Shown here: positions 21,715 through 33,498 of the stretch, in pieces | Layout of the letters: each line of letters opens with the position of its first letter | Position numbering within the stretch: the first letter of the stretch is position 1 | From: Tricholoma matsutake | Lineage: Eukaryota > Basidiomycota > Agaricomycetes > Agaricales > Tricholomataceae | DNA length: 64,000 nucleotides | NCBI GenBank assembly: GCA_026075535.2 | Contig: AP026541.1 | Location: 8,990,001-9,054,000, forward strand | Direction of reading: 5' to 3' | Translations under genes and position numbers: made by a program | Notes under the pieces: generated by a model | The model's database searches: none | What the model was told of the DNA's origin: nothing | The model's input: the letters and a program-made list of their open reading frames with translations, nothing else

Positions 21715-22348
21715 TACTAAGGTAGAAGACATCCATAACCTGCCAACATCATGTGGACAGTGTAACAACTGCCAAATTGGTAAATTTTGCACCAAAACAG
21801 GAAAAATGCTCCTCAGAACTTCACATATGCAGTTTATATAAAATATAGTCAACAGGAATTGGTCTAAATATGTACTAGAAGGTTCCCAGAAAGTCAATTT
21901 TATGTAAAATGATGTACCCAAATTGGAATTCAAAAGTTTATAGATAACACATCATATTTGGCAATTGAGCCTGTGCAACACCTCCTGCATGCACCGGCCA
22001 CATGGGGACAAAGCGCAAAGGCAGCTTAGCACAGCTATCAAATTTCACACATTATAGTACATAGTTTAGATGATCGTCATAGGTGTATTGACAGTTGATC
22101 AATCAGTACATAGTTATAATCATTTATTGTTGAATTCCTCACTCAATACTTATTCCTACATGATGCAGTTTGGAATACAAGGCCTCTACATGTATCTGAA
22201 GGGTTCGTATTGAACAAAACTGGAAGAATCTTGTCTCAACATGTTCTAGAGCTGTTTCGAAGAATTTTTGCCTTTTTTGGCATGTTACCATCACAAAAAG
22301 GAATGACACATGACGTTGGCGGGTTATGGATGTCTTCTACCTTAAGTA
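21715..22348. repeat. Inverted-repeat element of unknown class
   Basis: A 41-bp block at 21715-21755 (TACTAAGGTAGAAGACATCC onward) is repeated inverted at 22307-22348 with only a few mismatches. The inside is AT-rich and non-coding. No clear target duplication was found, partly because the solo LTR landed just outside the left arm. It may be a MITE or a foldback element. Confidence 0.5.
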
Positions 22349-23740
22349 CAGCAGTGCTCGGCGTAAACATGGGTTCCAAGGGTAAAGAGAGTTTTCAAAG
22401 GCCTCTGAGCTTTCTCGAGGGGTACACCCGCCTTTCAGCACCGAGCTCCGCTCACCCTATCTCACTCCGATCATTGTGCAGTTTGCGGCTCGGTGCTAGA
22501 GTTCTAGAGGCCTTGTTGTGAACAGTTTGGCATAATAGGAGATTTCTCCTGTACTGCTTTACTATTGACTTCCACGTCGCTCTGCAGTACAGGTGAGCAC
22601 TTCGTGCATCTTTCCAGTTTTGATCTTACTTTCTCAAGATAGTTGTTATTATTGGCTTCAGGAGCTCCAGCTCTGCCATCAATCTACAGCAACTATCTTA
22701 TGTCGTAAGATCTTTTCTGATTCCATTTCTATCTTGATAATCTTATCATCATCCTCACTTTCCAGGATTCAACTGTGATCTTCTAGCTTCGCTACCATTT
22801 CCAGTTGAATCTTCATAGTGAGCTTCTCTTCTTGTTGCCTTCATTATATTTATCATGAGCACGTATCGTAGAACTCTTCGCGTGGCTCAGCTTCTTTTTT
22901 CATTGCCCTCCGCTCCCTTTGTATTATATAGATATCTACTCCTTGTCTTTCATAGTATCTCTCATGTAGCCTCTCCGTTCCTTTGTTTATCCATTTTTTG
23001 GGGTCCATCAGGACCTCTGATTGTGCTACCTTGGTCCATCTTGAGTCACGCAGCAGAGGTGAGATCAAGGTGAGATCGACACAACACAACACGTGGTGCT
23101 GTTTGGCATCAGACCCTGACGCCAAATAGCCGACGCCGATTGATGGCCGCTTAGTCATCCGATCGCCTTAAAACGATATCCACTCAGATAAGCATTGTGT
23201 AAAAGACTTGGGATAAAGCAAGCTACATAGGTGAGGCACTCACATACAAACACACTTATAATGATATAAGTGTGTTTGTATGTAAGTCCAATGGCGAGAG
23301 CTCTGACGTGGCGTTGTTCATCCCCCTATTCCTAGCGAGAGGAGTGGTAACCCCTCTCTGGAGCATCTCACTCACTCTCCTAGGTACTACTAAGTAGTGG
23401 GAATATGGTAAGTCCTATATAACAGACCACCAGGCGGTGACGACAGAAAGGAAGGCGGTGCAAAAAAATTCTTATTTGCAATGTGCAAACCCTAGACACT
23501 AAAGTGTCCAGGTGTAATAACTCAGTTTTGAGTTTCATGACTATGTTCATAGAAAGGACCATTAGGTTTTAAGGAATAAGTAAGAAAAGGGCTAAAATTG
23601 CAGGCCGAATTTCCTTTGTACAAAAATAGCGGTCACTAGGTGACTCGCTCCATACGTGTACAAAAGAAGGGAGTGGGGAACAATCAAAAGAGTTTTCTGT
23701 ATGATTGGTTCACGACAGCGGTTCCGCAACCCAAACTACG
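22349..23740. other. Boundary region between transposon nest and genes
   Basis: No gene is recognised. It holds several stem-loops: CCTGTACTGC at 22548-22557 paired with 22584-22593, AAGATAGTTG at 22636-22645 paired with 22690-22699, and a perfect 19-bp hairpin at 23242-23283. CpG content rises to the level of the gene region from about 23.0 kb. A 101-codon minus-strand frame at 22853-23158 has no recognisable domain. Confidence 0.5.
23242..23283. repeat. Perfect 19-bp hairpin
   Basis: ACATACAAACACACTTATA (23242-23260), loop ATGA, then its exact inverse (23265-23283). Confidence 0.85.
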
Positions 23741-23748
23741 GAAGAGAC

Positions 23749-25884
23749 TCAACAACAAGCTGTTGAAAAGAAATGACACGACTCACAAGAAAGGGCGATC
23801 ACAAGGTAAAGGACAATCAGTCTGATAAGAGAAATTGTGAGTTCTTTCTGTGTCCTTCCGCCGAATATACGCACAATGTGCCCTCCATATAATTGGATCG
23901 ACCATCCCTACAAAACAGTTATTCTGACGCATTCAAGGTGCACAACCCCAAGACCTACTGAATTAGCGTGTTGACGAGCAACACAGACGCGAAAAGGATG
24001 ATTGTCTGACGTATTGTTTTAGTTTCTTCAGAACAGAACAGATTCATGCAACAGACTGTTTACCTCAAAGTTGGCAAAGAAGAGTGTTAATTCGTGATTT
24101 GTCCTGAGGGATCGATAAAGACGCCAAACGATGGGGCGATTGATACATGAACTTACGTCCATCCTATAATGACCAAGAGTGGTATGACGAATACAGCAAT
24201 TTGCTACATTCAAAATTGAGCCATCTTCGTGATCTGTGGACGGAAGTGCTCACGATCGAGCTGCCGACACAAATAGCGATGGTAGTTTCCATCCTGTCTT
24301 TCAGTGCCATATACACGGCCGTTACATGTTCAGCCGCATTACCCTGTATTCCTATTAGATTCCAAATATGTAGAAATCTCAAGTCACGCACGACAATTGG
24401 GAGAAGAATCAAGCCAATAAAAGGCTTAGGGATAGAATAGCGATGCGCAGTCTCCTCGATAGACGCGACCACTAGAAGGAAACGTTATATCAGTGATATC
24501 GGAATTTCACAAGAACTTGCAATAATCAGCGCAGAAGGCTGTGATGACAGTGACACCCAGTAGGCTGTGAGGGCTAAACGGTCGGTAATGGGAGAAACCA
24601 TAATAAGACGCACGCTGTGCCCGCGGCAGTAACGCTCATTTTCGGTTCTTCTGGCTCATCTTCGTTTTCCGAATCGAATAAGTCCGAGTGTGTTTTCAGC
24701 TGAATTGAAACCTATTTAGATGCAACATTTGGTTATTTTGGGTGGACTAACTTGGAAGAATAGATAGACGACATAGATCCCAAGAAGCAGGACTGCCGTA
24801 CCCCTCGAAATCAGGAGGAGGCCCGCTTGAGCATCAGGATCTAAATCGGAGGGCATGTTATTAACAGTGGATAAATGTGCAGAATCACCGCAACAACCTC
24901 CTGGCTTGGCCTGTGTGCTGTGATAGGCAGCAGGGATGACAAGAGCTTTTATAGTTTCTATTAGACACACGTCTTCATTCCAGGTAGAAAGCAGGACTGA
25001 CTGATGCATGCCAAGACCATGAGCTGAGGAGTCCGCTGAGATCAGTACGTACAGTAGGAATGACGTGGAACACACAGATCCTGAACTAGATAAGGAGATA
25101 TTAAATGACAATCCTGTCTGTAATTAGAGGTCGACCTACGCTTGAGCACCAACAGCTTGGAAAAGGGACTCGTGCTTTTTGAATCCAGCTATCCTGCACT
25201 TCAGCACGAAGACTCTCGATGTCATGGTATAACTAGCCTGCGATAAACGAACAACCTAAAACTAATAGAATGTTCGACAGAATAGAGCCAAGCAACTGCA
25301 TCCAACTCAAAAAATTATTTTTTAAAGACAGAGCGGGGTCCTCACGGATGTTTGAACGATACGGAGTTGACCTAAGTTAACGATATATGAAGATGAGACA
25401 TTCGTCACACCACGAGGTATGCATTAACCTTGAAGAAGAGCAGCGATGCCCACGATGATTTCTACAGCATTACCGAAAGACGCATTGAGAAGACCTGCCA
25501 ACGTTTGGCCCAACTTCGCAGACATCTGGTCCGTGGCGTCACCAAGGAGCTGAATTGAGATTAGCTTGAACGACCTAGCGGGGACCCGCGTAGCAACTTG
25601 GAATTGAAGAGTCACAATACCTTTGCTAAAGGAACGATTGCAATGAAACTGAAAATGAAGCGATACGTCGCATCCCAATTAAGATTATGAGAGAGGAAGC
25701 TCAAAGGAATGAATATCGTTAGGATATTCAGATAGCTGCTGCAGATAAACCAGTGAAAAGATGCAGCATAAGAGGGTTCGCCTTCGCCTTTAATGAAATC
25801 CAGGAACTGGTGGATTAAAAAATGATTATTCTGAGAATGGCCATTTTCCAGCAAAGGCGTCGCCTCGGTTGTTGGCAGCGACAT
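23749..25884 (-). CDS. VCX1: Vacuolar Ca2+/H+ antiporter (CAX/VCX1 family)
   Basis: Exchanges cytosolic Ca2+ for vacuolar H+, keeping cytosolic calcium low. The Met at 25884 opens a hydrophilic N-terminus and the first membrane span. Both family repeats are visible: LLNASFGNAVEIIVG near 25470 and GNAAEHVTAVYMALKDRM near 24310. Each carries the conserved Glu of the exchange site. QLRIVQTS joins LLGSILSNILLVLG across an intron, and SRGTAVLLLGIYVVYLFFQ lies near 24790. An acidic loop (FDSENEDEPEEP) follows at about 24640. At least nine short introns are needed, one with a possible GC donor near 25230. The last exon reads EGT(L)LIVLYLVIALS and its exact end is uncertain (23749 if unspliced, 23592 if one more intron is removed). 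Identity is firm, exon detail is not. Confidence 0.85.
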
Positions 25885-26726
25885 GACGGGGGGACCTAAG
25901 TGCGACTACCGATTAAAATTTTGCGGACGCGATTTTGATATATTTAGAAGAGGCAGTGCATATCACGTGAGGATTCAGTTCGATCCGGGCCTAGCGATGG
26001 TCCAAAAATCCGACTCGTGGCCTAGAAATTATAGCGCAGTACTCAGTGGGTATTTTCACTGAACAACACTTGATACCAGTACCCTACGCGTGTAGCGGCA
26101 TCAGTGAGCAGCGGACGGAAATTTGAACCCCACGCTAATGCCGTGCTGGCAATCTGCCGGTTCCTGATCGATGATCATCGATCACGACATTTTCACCTTC
26201 AAGGTCAGTCAAGGTCGGCCCAGGCGTTGCAAAATCACCTAGTGTTGCAAAATGGCCCAAAGCAGCAACTCCAACTCCAGCCACAGCCTCAAGCTCAAGG
26301 CTTATTGATCATCTGAGATGTATTTGCGCATAATATTAATAGATAGACTTATCTTTTTATTTTGGAAGATTGTGTTGAGTACTTAGCACGCTGTGATAAC
26401 ACTAGGTGAATTCGTTGTCTGCCATCTTTCTTTGCATCGACACAATATAAAAAGATAAGAACAACAAAGACTTGAAGCTGACGTTGTAGGATACCTTAGA
26501 TCCTCTTACATCAAGAGATTTGAAGGAGTCATTGTGGAGATACATAAAATTTTGCAATACCCGGCCCATGATAGTAGACCCCATCCTGGGTTTCTGACAT
26601 ATAGTTGTCAATTATGATCCATCCCGTCCAGAAAGCTGAAGCGTTCAGGCAGGGCGCGACTCATCTTTAAATTTCCATCAACTGGGTAGGCTATTCTATT
26701 TCGAGTAGTATTCATCTGCGCACTCT
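25885..26726. other. Intergenic region upstream of VCX1
   Basis: No gene is seen. It separates the VCX1 start from the 3' end of the next minus-strand gene. It holds an E-box (CACGTG, 25974-25979), a TATA-like stretch near 25937 and an 18-bp perfect palindrome at 26166-26183. Confidence 0.5.
26166..26183. promoter_or_regulatory. 18-bp perfect palindrome upstream of VCX1
   Basis: GATCGATGATCATCGATC reads the same on both strands and lies about 280 bp before the VCX1 start codon. It could bind a dimeric regulator. No known site is matched, so the role is inference only. Confidence 0.25.
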
Positions 26727-27498
26727 CTATTTCACTTCGACCTCGTCTGCGTTGGTTTCTAGCTCGTCCTCATCATCTCTCAAGTGAGACACATCGCCAT
26801 ATTTCGTGACAGTTCCTAATCGATCGTCATCTACGTCGATGACTGTGACCGATGTATTGGCACAAAGCCCTATTACAACGCCTGGTGCGCATTCGAGTTG
26901 GCCGTCATGAACTAAAGTTCTTAACATCGTGCTAATCACGCCCCCGTGTGTCGTAACAAGGATGTGAAACGGCCGAGGGCTGTTCGGAGGATGAGTTGCG
27001 ATGCCGTCTAGAATGGTCTTGTTCCACCAGGACACGTTCCGCTCGACGAAGGATGTCGTGGTCTCGACTGCAATCGACTCCCACTTCTTCTTTAACTGGA
27101 CTGCTTGTCCCTGCAAATTTCCCATGTACTATCGTGCTGCTTCAGTCAATCTACATATCTTTCAGTAAAAAGTTTACATACCCTTTCACGTAGTTCCTGT
27201 TGTTTTTCGAGTCGAATATGAGGATGGTGCTTGAGGATTAGCTCTGCAGTCTATGTATGATATTTCTAGCATATATCATAATGGGTATTGACAATAATAA
27301 CGGTACCTTGGAGGCTCTAATGAGGTCACTGCTGTATGCGGTATCAAAAGGTATCGATCCCAAGGCTTCTCCGATAATGTTTGCTTGCTGCACACCGCGC
27401 TCATTCAGCGGGGTATCCATCTGGCCTTGGATTATGCCATCTCTATTTGCATCAGTCTCCCCATGCCGGACGAGGTAGACCCGTGCAAGAACAGCCAT
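26727..27498 (-). CDS. Histidine phosphatase / phosphoglycerate mutase-like
   Basis: Member of the branch-1 histidine phosphatase superfamily. The phosphate-accepting motif LVRHGETDANRDG is at residues 8-20 and the second His is in LVTTHGGVIS near residue 150. Exon 1 is 27498 to about 27308 (ends YSSDLIRASK). Exon 2 holds TAELILKHHPHIRLEKQQ (about 27250-27182) and exon 3 starts YMGNLQGQAVQ and runs to the stop at 26727. ERYMGNLQGQ at the junction is the usual family block. The C-terminus is acidic. Small fungal paralogues may act as fructose-2,6-bisphosphatases or broad phosphatases; the substrate cannot be read here. Confidence 0.85.
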
Positions 27499-27768
27499 GA
27501 CTTGCGGTTGTGAAGCTGGTGATCGTTCATCTGATAGAAAACCTTAAATATAAATAACATTGATAGCTATCTGTATCCCTAATTATATATGTAATCAATA
27601 CCCCAGCATACCTACTATCAAAACCCAACAAAGTCTAATACTTTTTTCATATCCAACTTTGTAATTCGATGCACGTACGGAGATATTGTCCATATTTCTC
27701 CCCTTAACGCTAAAAACACACCCGAAGTACCCTAGTCTTTCTATGTAGCACAAGCAGAAAATCTGTCA

Positions 27769-30700
27769 TCACAAGAGCGCAGTAATTTCTCGAGTAACGT
27801 CCTGAACGCGTTCCTCTTTGAACGTTGAAGGCAGTGCGCGGAGACACTGTGTGATTTCGCCTAACTGAGCGGCATCTAATGACACATTTTGGGAATCAGC
27901 GGCGTATACCTGGTCCATGATGCTGTGAGCACTCAGAAGAAAGAATCGGAAAGTGGGCACGAACAGTGTTACCAAGTCCAACCAGAGCACGATATACTGC
28001 TTCTGAATCAGCAGTCTCTGATTCGACTACCTGAGCAAGGATATTATTTAGATGCGCAGGACAGGATGTTATAGGACACCTCACTCGGAGCACCAGGGCC
28101 AGATGCTGATCAAAGGAAGCTTTGTCGAGAGGAGAATGAAGGATCACACACGAGACACTAAACATCGATAGTCAATACAAGTAGAATAACATAAATGTCA
28201 CTAAAGCGCATTTACTTGAACAGAATAGTAGCCAATGCCACCCGATGTGCTTTGGCCAAAGAACCATAGGGTACTTGAATCAGGGCCTCGAGAATCTGCT
28301 CAAGGTTGCGAGATCAGTCTCAACTGTTGGATGCCACAGTACGCCAAAGGATACCTTTCCGACCCACGTTCCATCAAAGGTTGTCCCTTCCTGGAACACA
28401 TTTGCCACAGTACGGAAAAGAAGCAAAATATTCGTTTCCCTGTGTTTGGGCAGGGGAAGAGCCCAGGACACATCCCATTCAGAAGCCTTAAAAAGTGCTT
28501 CAAAGAAACGTTCTTTCAGACCGAGCGTGGCGAAGGCACTGGGACAAAATCCTGCTAGCAGACGACTAAGGTCAATAACTATATTTGTAAACAAAAATAG
28601 CTCTTAGTAACCATCACGGCGTCTGTAGGGCAGCCGAATAGAAACTCGAACCTGGGAATCGCTGGGACGATGGCCAGCGTTCTAGAATCTGAATGATTGA
28701 TTCTACATGTGCAGCCGTCAAAGAAGTGGATGGGTGACGCGGTGGCGAAGCTGTCACTTCAGTAAGGTAGTCGAACGTTTCATCAATTCTTGTGACTTCT
28801 TCTGGATACATCGCGAGAGAAGAAGTGGACTAACAAACATCAGCAGGTTGGAAAGGCACGAAGCATGCGAGCATCTCACGATCTCGGTCTGCAGGGCTTC
28901 GTCAAACTGATGCAGCTTTCCTTGCATTGCAGAGACGCTGGCTTGTTTGAAAGTGATATATTTGCCCTTAATCTCTGATTTAAACAGAAGCGATAACTTG
29001 AACAACTGAAACGGCTCACCACTGGAAGTATTTTTGCAGCTGGTGGTGGTGGCGGCTGAGGAGCGCCAGAATATCGAGATGCGCCAGTGAACGGGTCCAT
29101 GTAGTTAGAAGCTGGCGTTGTAGGTGCCACCGCTTGGGAAGCACCTGAGTAGCGAGACGTGCCCGTATACGGGTCCATATAAGACGATGCCGGCGCAGTG
29201 GGAGCAGACCTCTCTGAGCTGCGATATCTTGATGCTCCTGGAATGCACATCAACGAGAATAATTACTGCTTTACCTTGCCAATTACCTGTGTATGGGTCA
29301 ACATAATCTTCGCCGCCAGTACCGATGTTGACGCCGCTCGTATTTTTCTCGATGAATTTCACAACTTCATCGATATAGGATAACGGGAGGTCGTTGGATT
29401 CCAAGAATTTTTGCGCGGCAGAATACGGATTTTCTGGTCGGATTAGCACGATACTCACCAGAATGTCATGTTGTTGCTCACCAGTGACGTTGTACGGTAG
29501 TTTCAGGGGAGGCACCCCATCTTGAATGTCAACATCAAACACGTAATCATATTCTTTCCCTTCGTATAGCTGCCTTCGCCCTTGACCCACAGCGTCAACA
29601 ACATCGCCGATCTTCTGCCATATCATGTTCACACTATCCCACTACACAATGACGTCGTTTCATTTTCTTGTATCAACTGAGGATCTACGCACCTGATGAG
29701 CCTCAACGAGAGAACCGTTTCTGACCATCTTGACTTCACCTGACTTCTTCCCTGCATAAATGTCAAGAAAGTCAACTCATGATAAGTAAATGTGATATAC
29801 CTGGTACATTTAGAGCCTCTAAACCAGGAAGATCACTTTTCTTCACGTCTCCCACTTGCTGGGAAGGTAAAGATTGTGCAGCAACCTTGTCGTCGTATTC
29901 TTTCAGGTCCTGGTCTGAAGCCCATCGTTCTTTGTATTCACTGAACACTCTTACGACCCCATCACTGCAGCCACTGACAATGTCCCCATTCGGCATCGTG
30001 GAAACAGCCCAAACTGATATCGCCGGATGGACAATTGTCTGAGAACACTCTCCATCTGACCCCAATCTCTGTCAAAAAAGCGAACGGATGGTCAGTCAAA
30101 ACAGACTTACCGTTCCAAATCCGAACAGTGCGATCTTCACCAGCGGACACCACCGATCCGCTGGGTAGGATGGACAAACTGTACACGAATGACGTGTGGC
30201 CGGACAAGGTATATACTAGATCACCACCGAATGTCCAAACACGAATCTCACTAGACGTACTTTAGTTTCCTCTCCCCAAAATGCGAAATTCAATGTTCAC
30301 CTATCGTTTGAGCAGGACGCAAAGCCTATATCCGGCATTAGCGCCAGGTCACGCACGGCATCTCGATGCCCTTGATATGTCTGCATGACCTTGTGCTGCT
30401 GCCAGAGCTTGATAGTTTTGTCCGCTGATCCTGTACATCATATGCTCATCAGTAAACTGGGAAACTGAAGGATGTATTTGCGTACCGGTCAGGAAACTCT
30501 CTTCATCGATTGCCAAGACTGCCCACACAGATTGCTGATGTCCTTTCAAGTCATATGCCAGGGCAAAATTCTTCCAAACCTTCGCTGTTCTGCAGCAAAA
30601 CGCGTTGGACACATGCAAGGACTGATGAAGAGAGATGCATACTTGTCCCAGGAGCCGGAAACGATAACGCCACTGGGCGTTGCATCTAAAGCACAAACGT

Positions 30701-31113
30701 TTTCGGTGTGGCCAAGCAGAGAAAAATCAGGATCATCCTTCGGAGAATCGAGGCGAAAGACATTGATCACAGCGTCCTGGCCACCAGTAACAGCGTAGCC
30801 TTGCCGAGTGTTAGTAAGTGGGAGGATGACGTTGCCTACACACCTTTTGGGGCGTCCGCAGTGGGAAAGATGTAGGTGACAGAGTTAACATAGCGGGAGC
30901 CTGCTCGTAAGACATGTCCAGGAGAAAACTGAGATTCTGAAGATCGGTGCCAGGAGATAGCGGTAGTATCGCGAGAGGCGGATAAGATGAGTTGGTTTGT
31001 TGGTGAGTTCAAGGCGCGTACCTAAGAGTAAGTCAGCGAAAGAAATAGAATGGAGGTAGTAGCCGAACATCTGAAGTATGGGCCGCCAAAGTAGCAGACA
31101 GCTTGTAGGGCAT
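27769..31113 (-). CDS. DOA1: DOA1/UFD3/PLAA ubiquitin-binding WD40 protein
   Basis: Cdc48/p97 cofactor that binds ubiquitin and helps sort or degrade ubiquitinated proteins. The Met at 31113 begins MPYKLSATLAAHTSDVRALN, the first WD40 blade. Further blades include GHTENVCALDATPSG, GHQQSVWAV, GHRDAVRDLA and GHTSFVYSLSILPSG, together about seven, down to 29900. The PFU domain (ubiquitin binding) is at about 29640-29330: GKEYDYVFDVDIQDG and NPYSAAQKFLESNDLPLSYIDEV. A linker with about three DPYTGxSRYSG-like repeats follows (29320-29040). The PUL domain (Cdc48 binding) occupies 28990-27769. More than ten introns interrupt it. The order WD40-PFU-PUL is diagnostic. The gene is divergent from the secreted-protein gene to its right. 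Confidence 0.9.
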
Positions 31114-31848
31114 GTTTCTACTCAAGAGTAAGTAGTAGGATGGTAAGAAAGGGAGAATAGAATGGGGAAAGGTATCCGGAGTTGAAAAATGGGGTGCATG
31201 CGAGTTGCAACTGGGGTTCAACTCAAGGTTGGCATGTTTGTAGATCATGCCAGTTTGATCATCTGCTTGCATTCGCATCCTGTCTAGACTCTCTTTATCC
31301 CCCTGCACCACATGTGAACCCCCTTCTTCCATTCTATCTGTTATCACATTATCGGGAAATATGTACACCACTCTAACGAGCCCAATCCTGCTGTTTAAAT
31401 CATGCAGAAGGGAGATACGGAGGTGTAGTCTATGCCTTGCACCATTACTTCATCTCCTGCGAGGGCCTCTTGATATCCTTTGTCAGTCATGAAAACTTTT
31501 CCTGACAAGTTGTAAACTCAAGAGGGGATATAAAAACAAAAAAGGTTTGCTGCTAAGTTTTCTTCAATCTGATTTAGGGCCGGTGTCCATATTGCGTAAT
31601 TATATATCGTCGAGAATGCAACATCTCTTCAGGTTCGTATACTAATATTAGCACGCGCAGTGATGCCACCCACTTGGGTTCAAAGCCTGGGCCTGCATCG
31701 CGTCGTGCGTCGTGCTTCATGCCTTCTCAGGACCGTTGCTGCATCTTCCAGAGGCTGACATGGACATTCCAGTCGCTATAAGAATGACGAAAGTGGAGGC
31801 TTACAACCATTCCATTCTTTCTTTTCCACTCCTTCCACTCTTTTGACA
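31114..31848. other. Divergent intergenic region
   Basis: Shared upstream region of DOA1 (leftward) and the secreted-protein gene (rightward). No coding capacity is recognised. Confidence 0.5.
31777..31845 (+). promoter_or_regulatory. Core promoter of secreted-protein gene
   Basis: TATAAGAA at 31777-31784 lies about 70 bp before the ATG and is followed by a CT-rich tract (31811-31845), a common fungal arrangement at transcription starts of well-expressed genes. Confidence 0.45.
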
Positions 31849-33063
31849 ATGCATTTCTCTATCCTCGCGCTCTTTACCATCCTACCTTCTTTAGCCCTTA
31901 ACACTCTCGCCTCCCCCACTAGTACAAATCATTGCCTTGCCGAGTGCTGCTCCCGCGCGCTTCAGCTTCCCGCGTCCCCCGGTCACGACGCTTCCCCTGC
32001 GCAGACCACTTCCCAGCTTACCAATGCACAACGCCTTGCTCGTGGTCTTCCCATAAAGCCACCTCGCAGGAGGCCCAATGTTGTTGTACGATGTAAGTAC
32101 TTCAACTCTCGCGCTAGCCCCACTGAATCCCTTGTCAGCCGCCTTTCCACGGGCTTCCTCTGCACCCAGGGCCAGCTATCGCGGTATCATCGCCGTCAAG
32201 AATACCGCCAATGGACAAATTATCGGCTACATCTCCAGGAACAGTTCAGCCCACCCTCAATATCACTACAAACGTTCAACTGCTGACGCCCTTGTCGTTT
32301 CTTTCTCCATTGATATCGACATGTCAGCAGTTTATTATGACGTCCGCATCTTATCTGAAGTAAGTGCTCATTGGCTCGCTCGGCCTTTTACAACCCCATC
32401 TTTAATCACCAATTGGACAGAACTCTGATAAACCGGCCTTTCCTCTTATGTCTCTAGTTCAAGGACGGGACGCCACCTCCGTCAACCTCGGACCGGGTTC
32501 TTTCAAGTATGTCAGCCTCCGCTTCCGAACTATTGATTGCTCACTTCGCTCTTCCTTCAGTTACGCATATGTTGCAGGAATGGCGGAACCAGGATGTCTG
32601 TCGCTTTATGTCGTGCAACGTTCTTTTTATTTTACTGATTTGCCGACTACAGCGCCCCCTGATTCGGTGCCTGTAACCTCACCAGCAAACTCTTATTCTG
32701 CTGTCACTCACTTGGCCAGAGCGGCAATGTCAAATGTTGTGCGTTGTTAATTTCCATTTCTCTATCACCGCGGCGGCGCCTGACTCCTTGTTTCCCTTTT
32801 TAGTGGATCTTCAATAAGAGCACTATGGGACTTAGACCGCAGTGGGTCAACTCGGACGGGTGTATGTAATCCTGCAACTTTTGAAATATTTTTGGTGACT
32901 GAGCTTGCACTATGTAGCAAAGCCTAGGACTACCATTTTCTCTCAGCATTCAATTTTTTACATCAGCGGCGATCAAGATGCCTTCTTCGCAAAGTACCCT
33001 GACCACTTGATGGCTATTGTAAGCAGTCCAGAGTGTTCTGGGCAGACCGAAAGAATCTTCTAA
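31849..33063 (+). CDS. Secreted protein of unknown function
   Basis: The ATG at 31849 starts a clear signal peptide (MHFSILALFTILPSLALNTLAS). A Pro/Arg-rich segment follows, then a globular part: SYRGIIAVKNTANGQIIGYIS, later NLGPGSF joined to NYAYVAGMAEPG, and a C-terminal block WIFNKSTMGLRPQWVNSDGS with ISGDQDAFFAKYP. About six introns, all giving clean joins, for example DGS-KPRT near 32868. I recall this layout (YRG..V, GY(I/V), WVN.DGS) from predicted secreted proteins of Agaricomycetes, but no function is known to me. The stop is at 33061-33063. It could be a small effector or wall-associated protein; that is inference. Confidence 0.75.
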
Positions 33064-33498
33064 CCACTGATGACCTCATAGGAGTTGATTCTTATTCCGT
33101 TGTGATAAGGTTGCCGTTGATCCGAGAGGTATTGCTGGTTGCATCAATAATGCATGTTCATTATGATTCGAACAGCCTGTACGATTTTCAATCATACACG
33201 AATATTCATGTGCAAAAGTATGTAACACAACAATAGGGAATATCAATATTGTTCGTTATCGGTTACTGCCAGCAACAGCGCGAGATGGCATTCATCAACA
33301 AATGATTTACAGCAGATAGCAATTTTATTCAGCGCCGTGGAGCCCGCAGGTGAGAATCTTGGCACAGCCGAGCGAAATCCGATGGCGTTCTGGGAACAGG
33401 GGCGAGAATAGATGTCTAGAATGATGAGAAAGCGAATCCACAGAAATTTCAAGAAGCAAACGAGCTGGAAGTCCACTCATGATGCGAGAGAAAAGCAG
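33064..33498. other. Intergenic region between convergent genes
   Basis: Holds the 3' ends of the secreted-protein gene and HOP1. No gene is seen. Confidence 0.5.

Noticed and set aside
22853..23158. 101-codon minus-strand frame with a charged C-terminal half
   Set aside because: No recognisable domain, no supporting neighbouring exons, and it lies in an unassigned repeat-bordering stretch. Could be real but not supported.
28235..28607. Overlapping plus-strand frames of 107-120 codons
   Set aside because: Antisense to the PUL-domain exons of DOA1.
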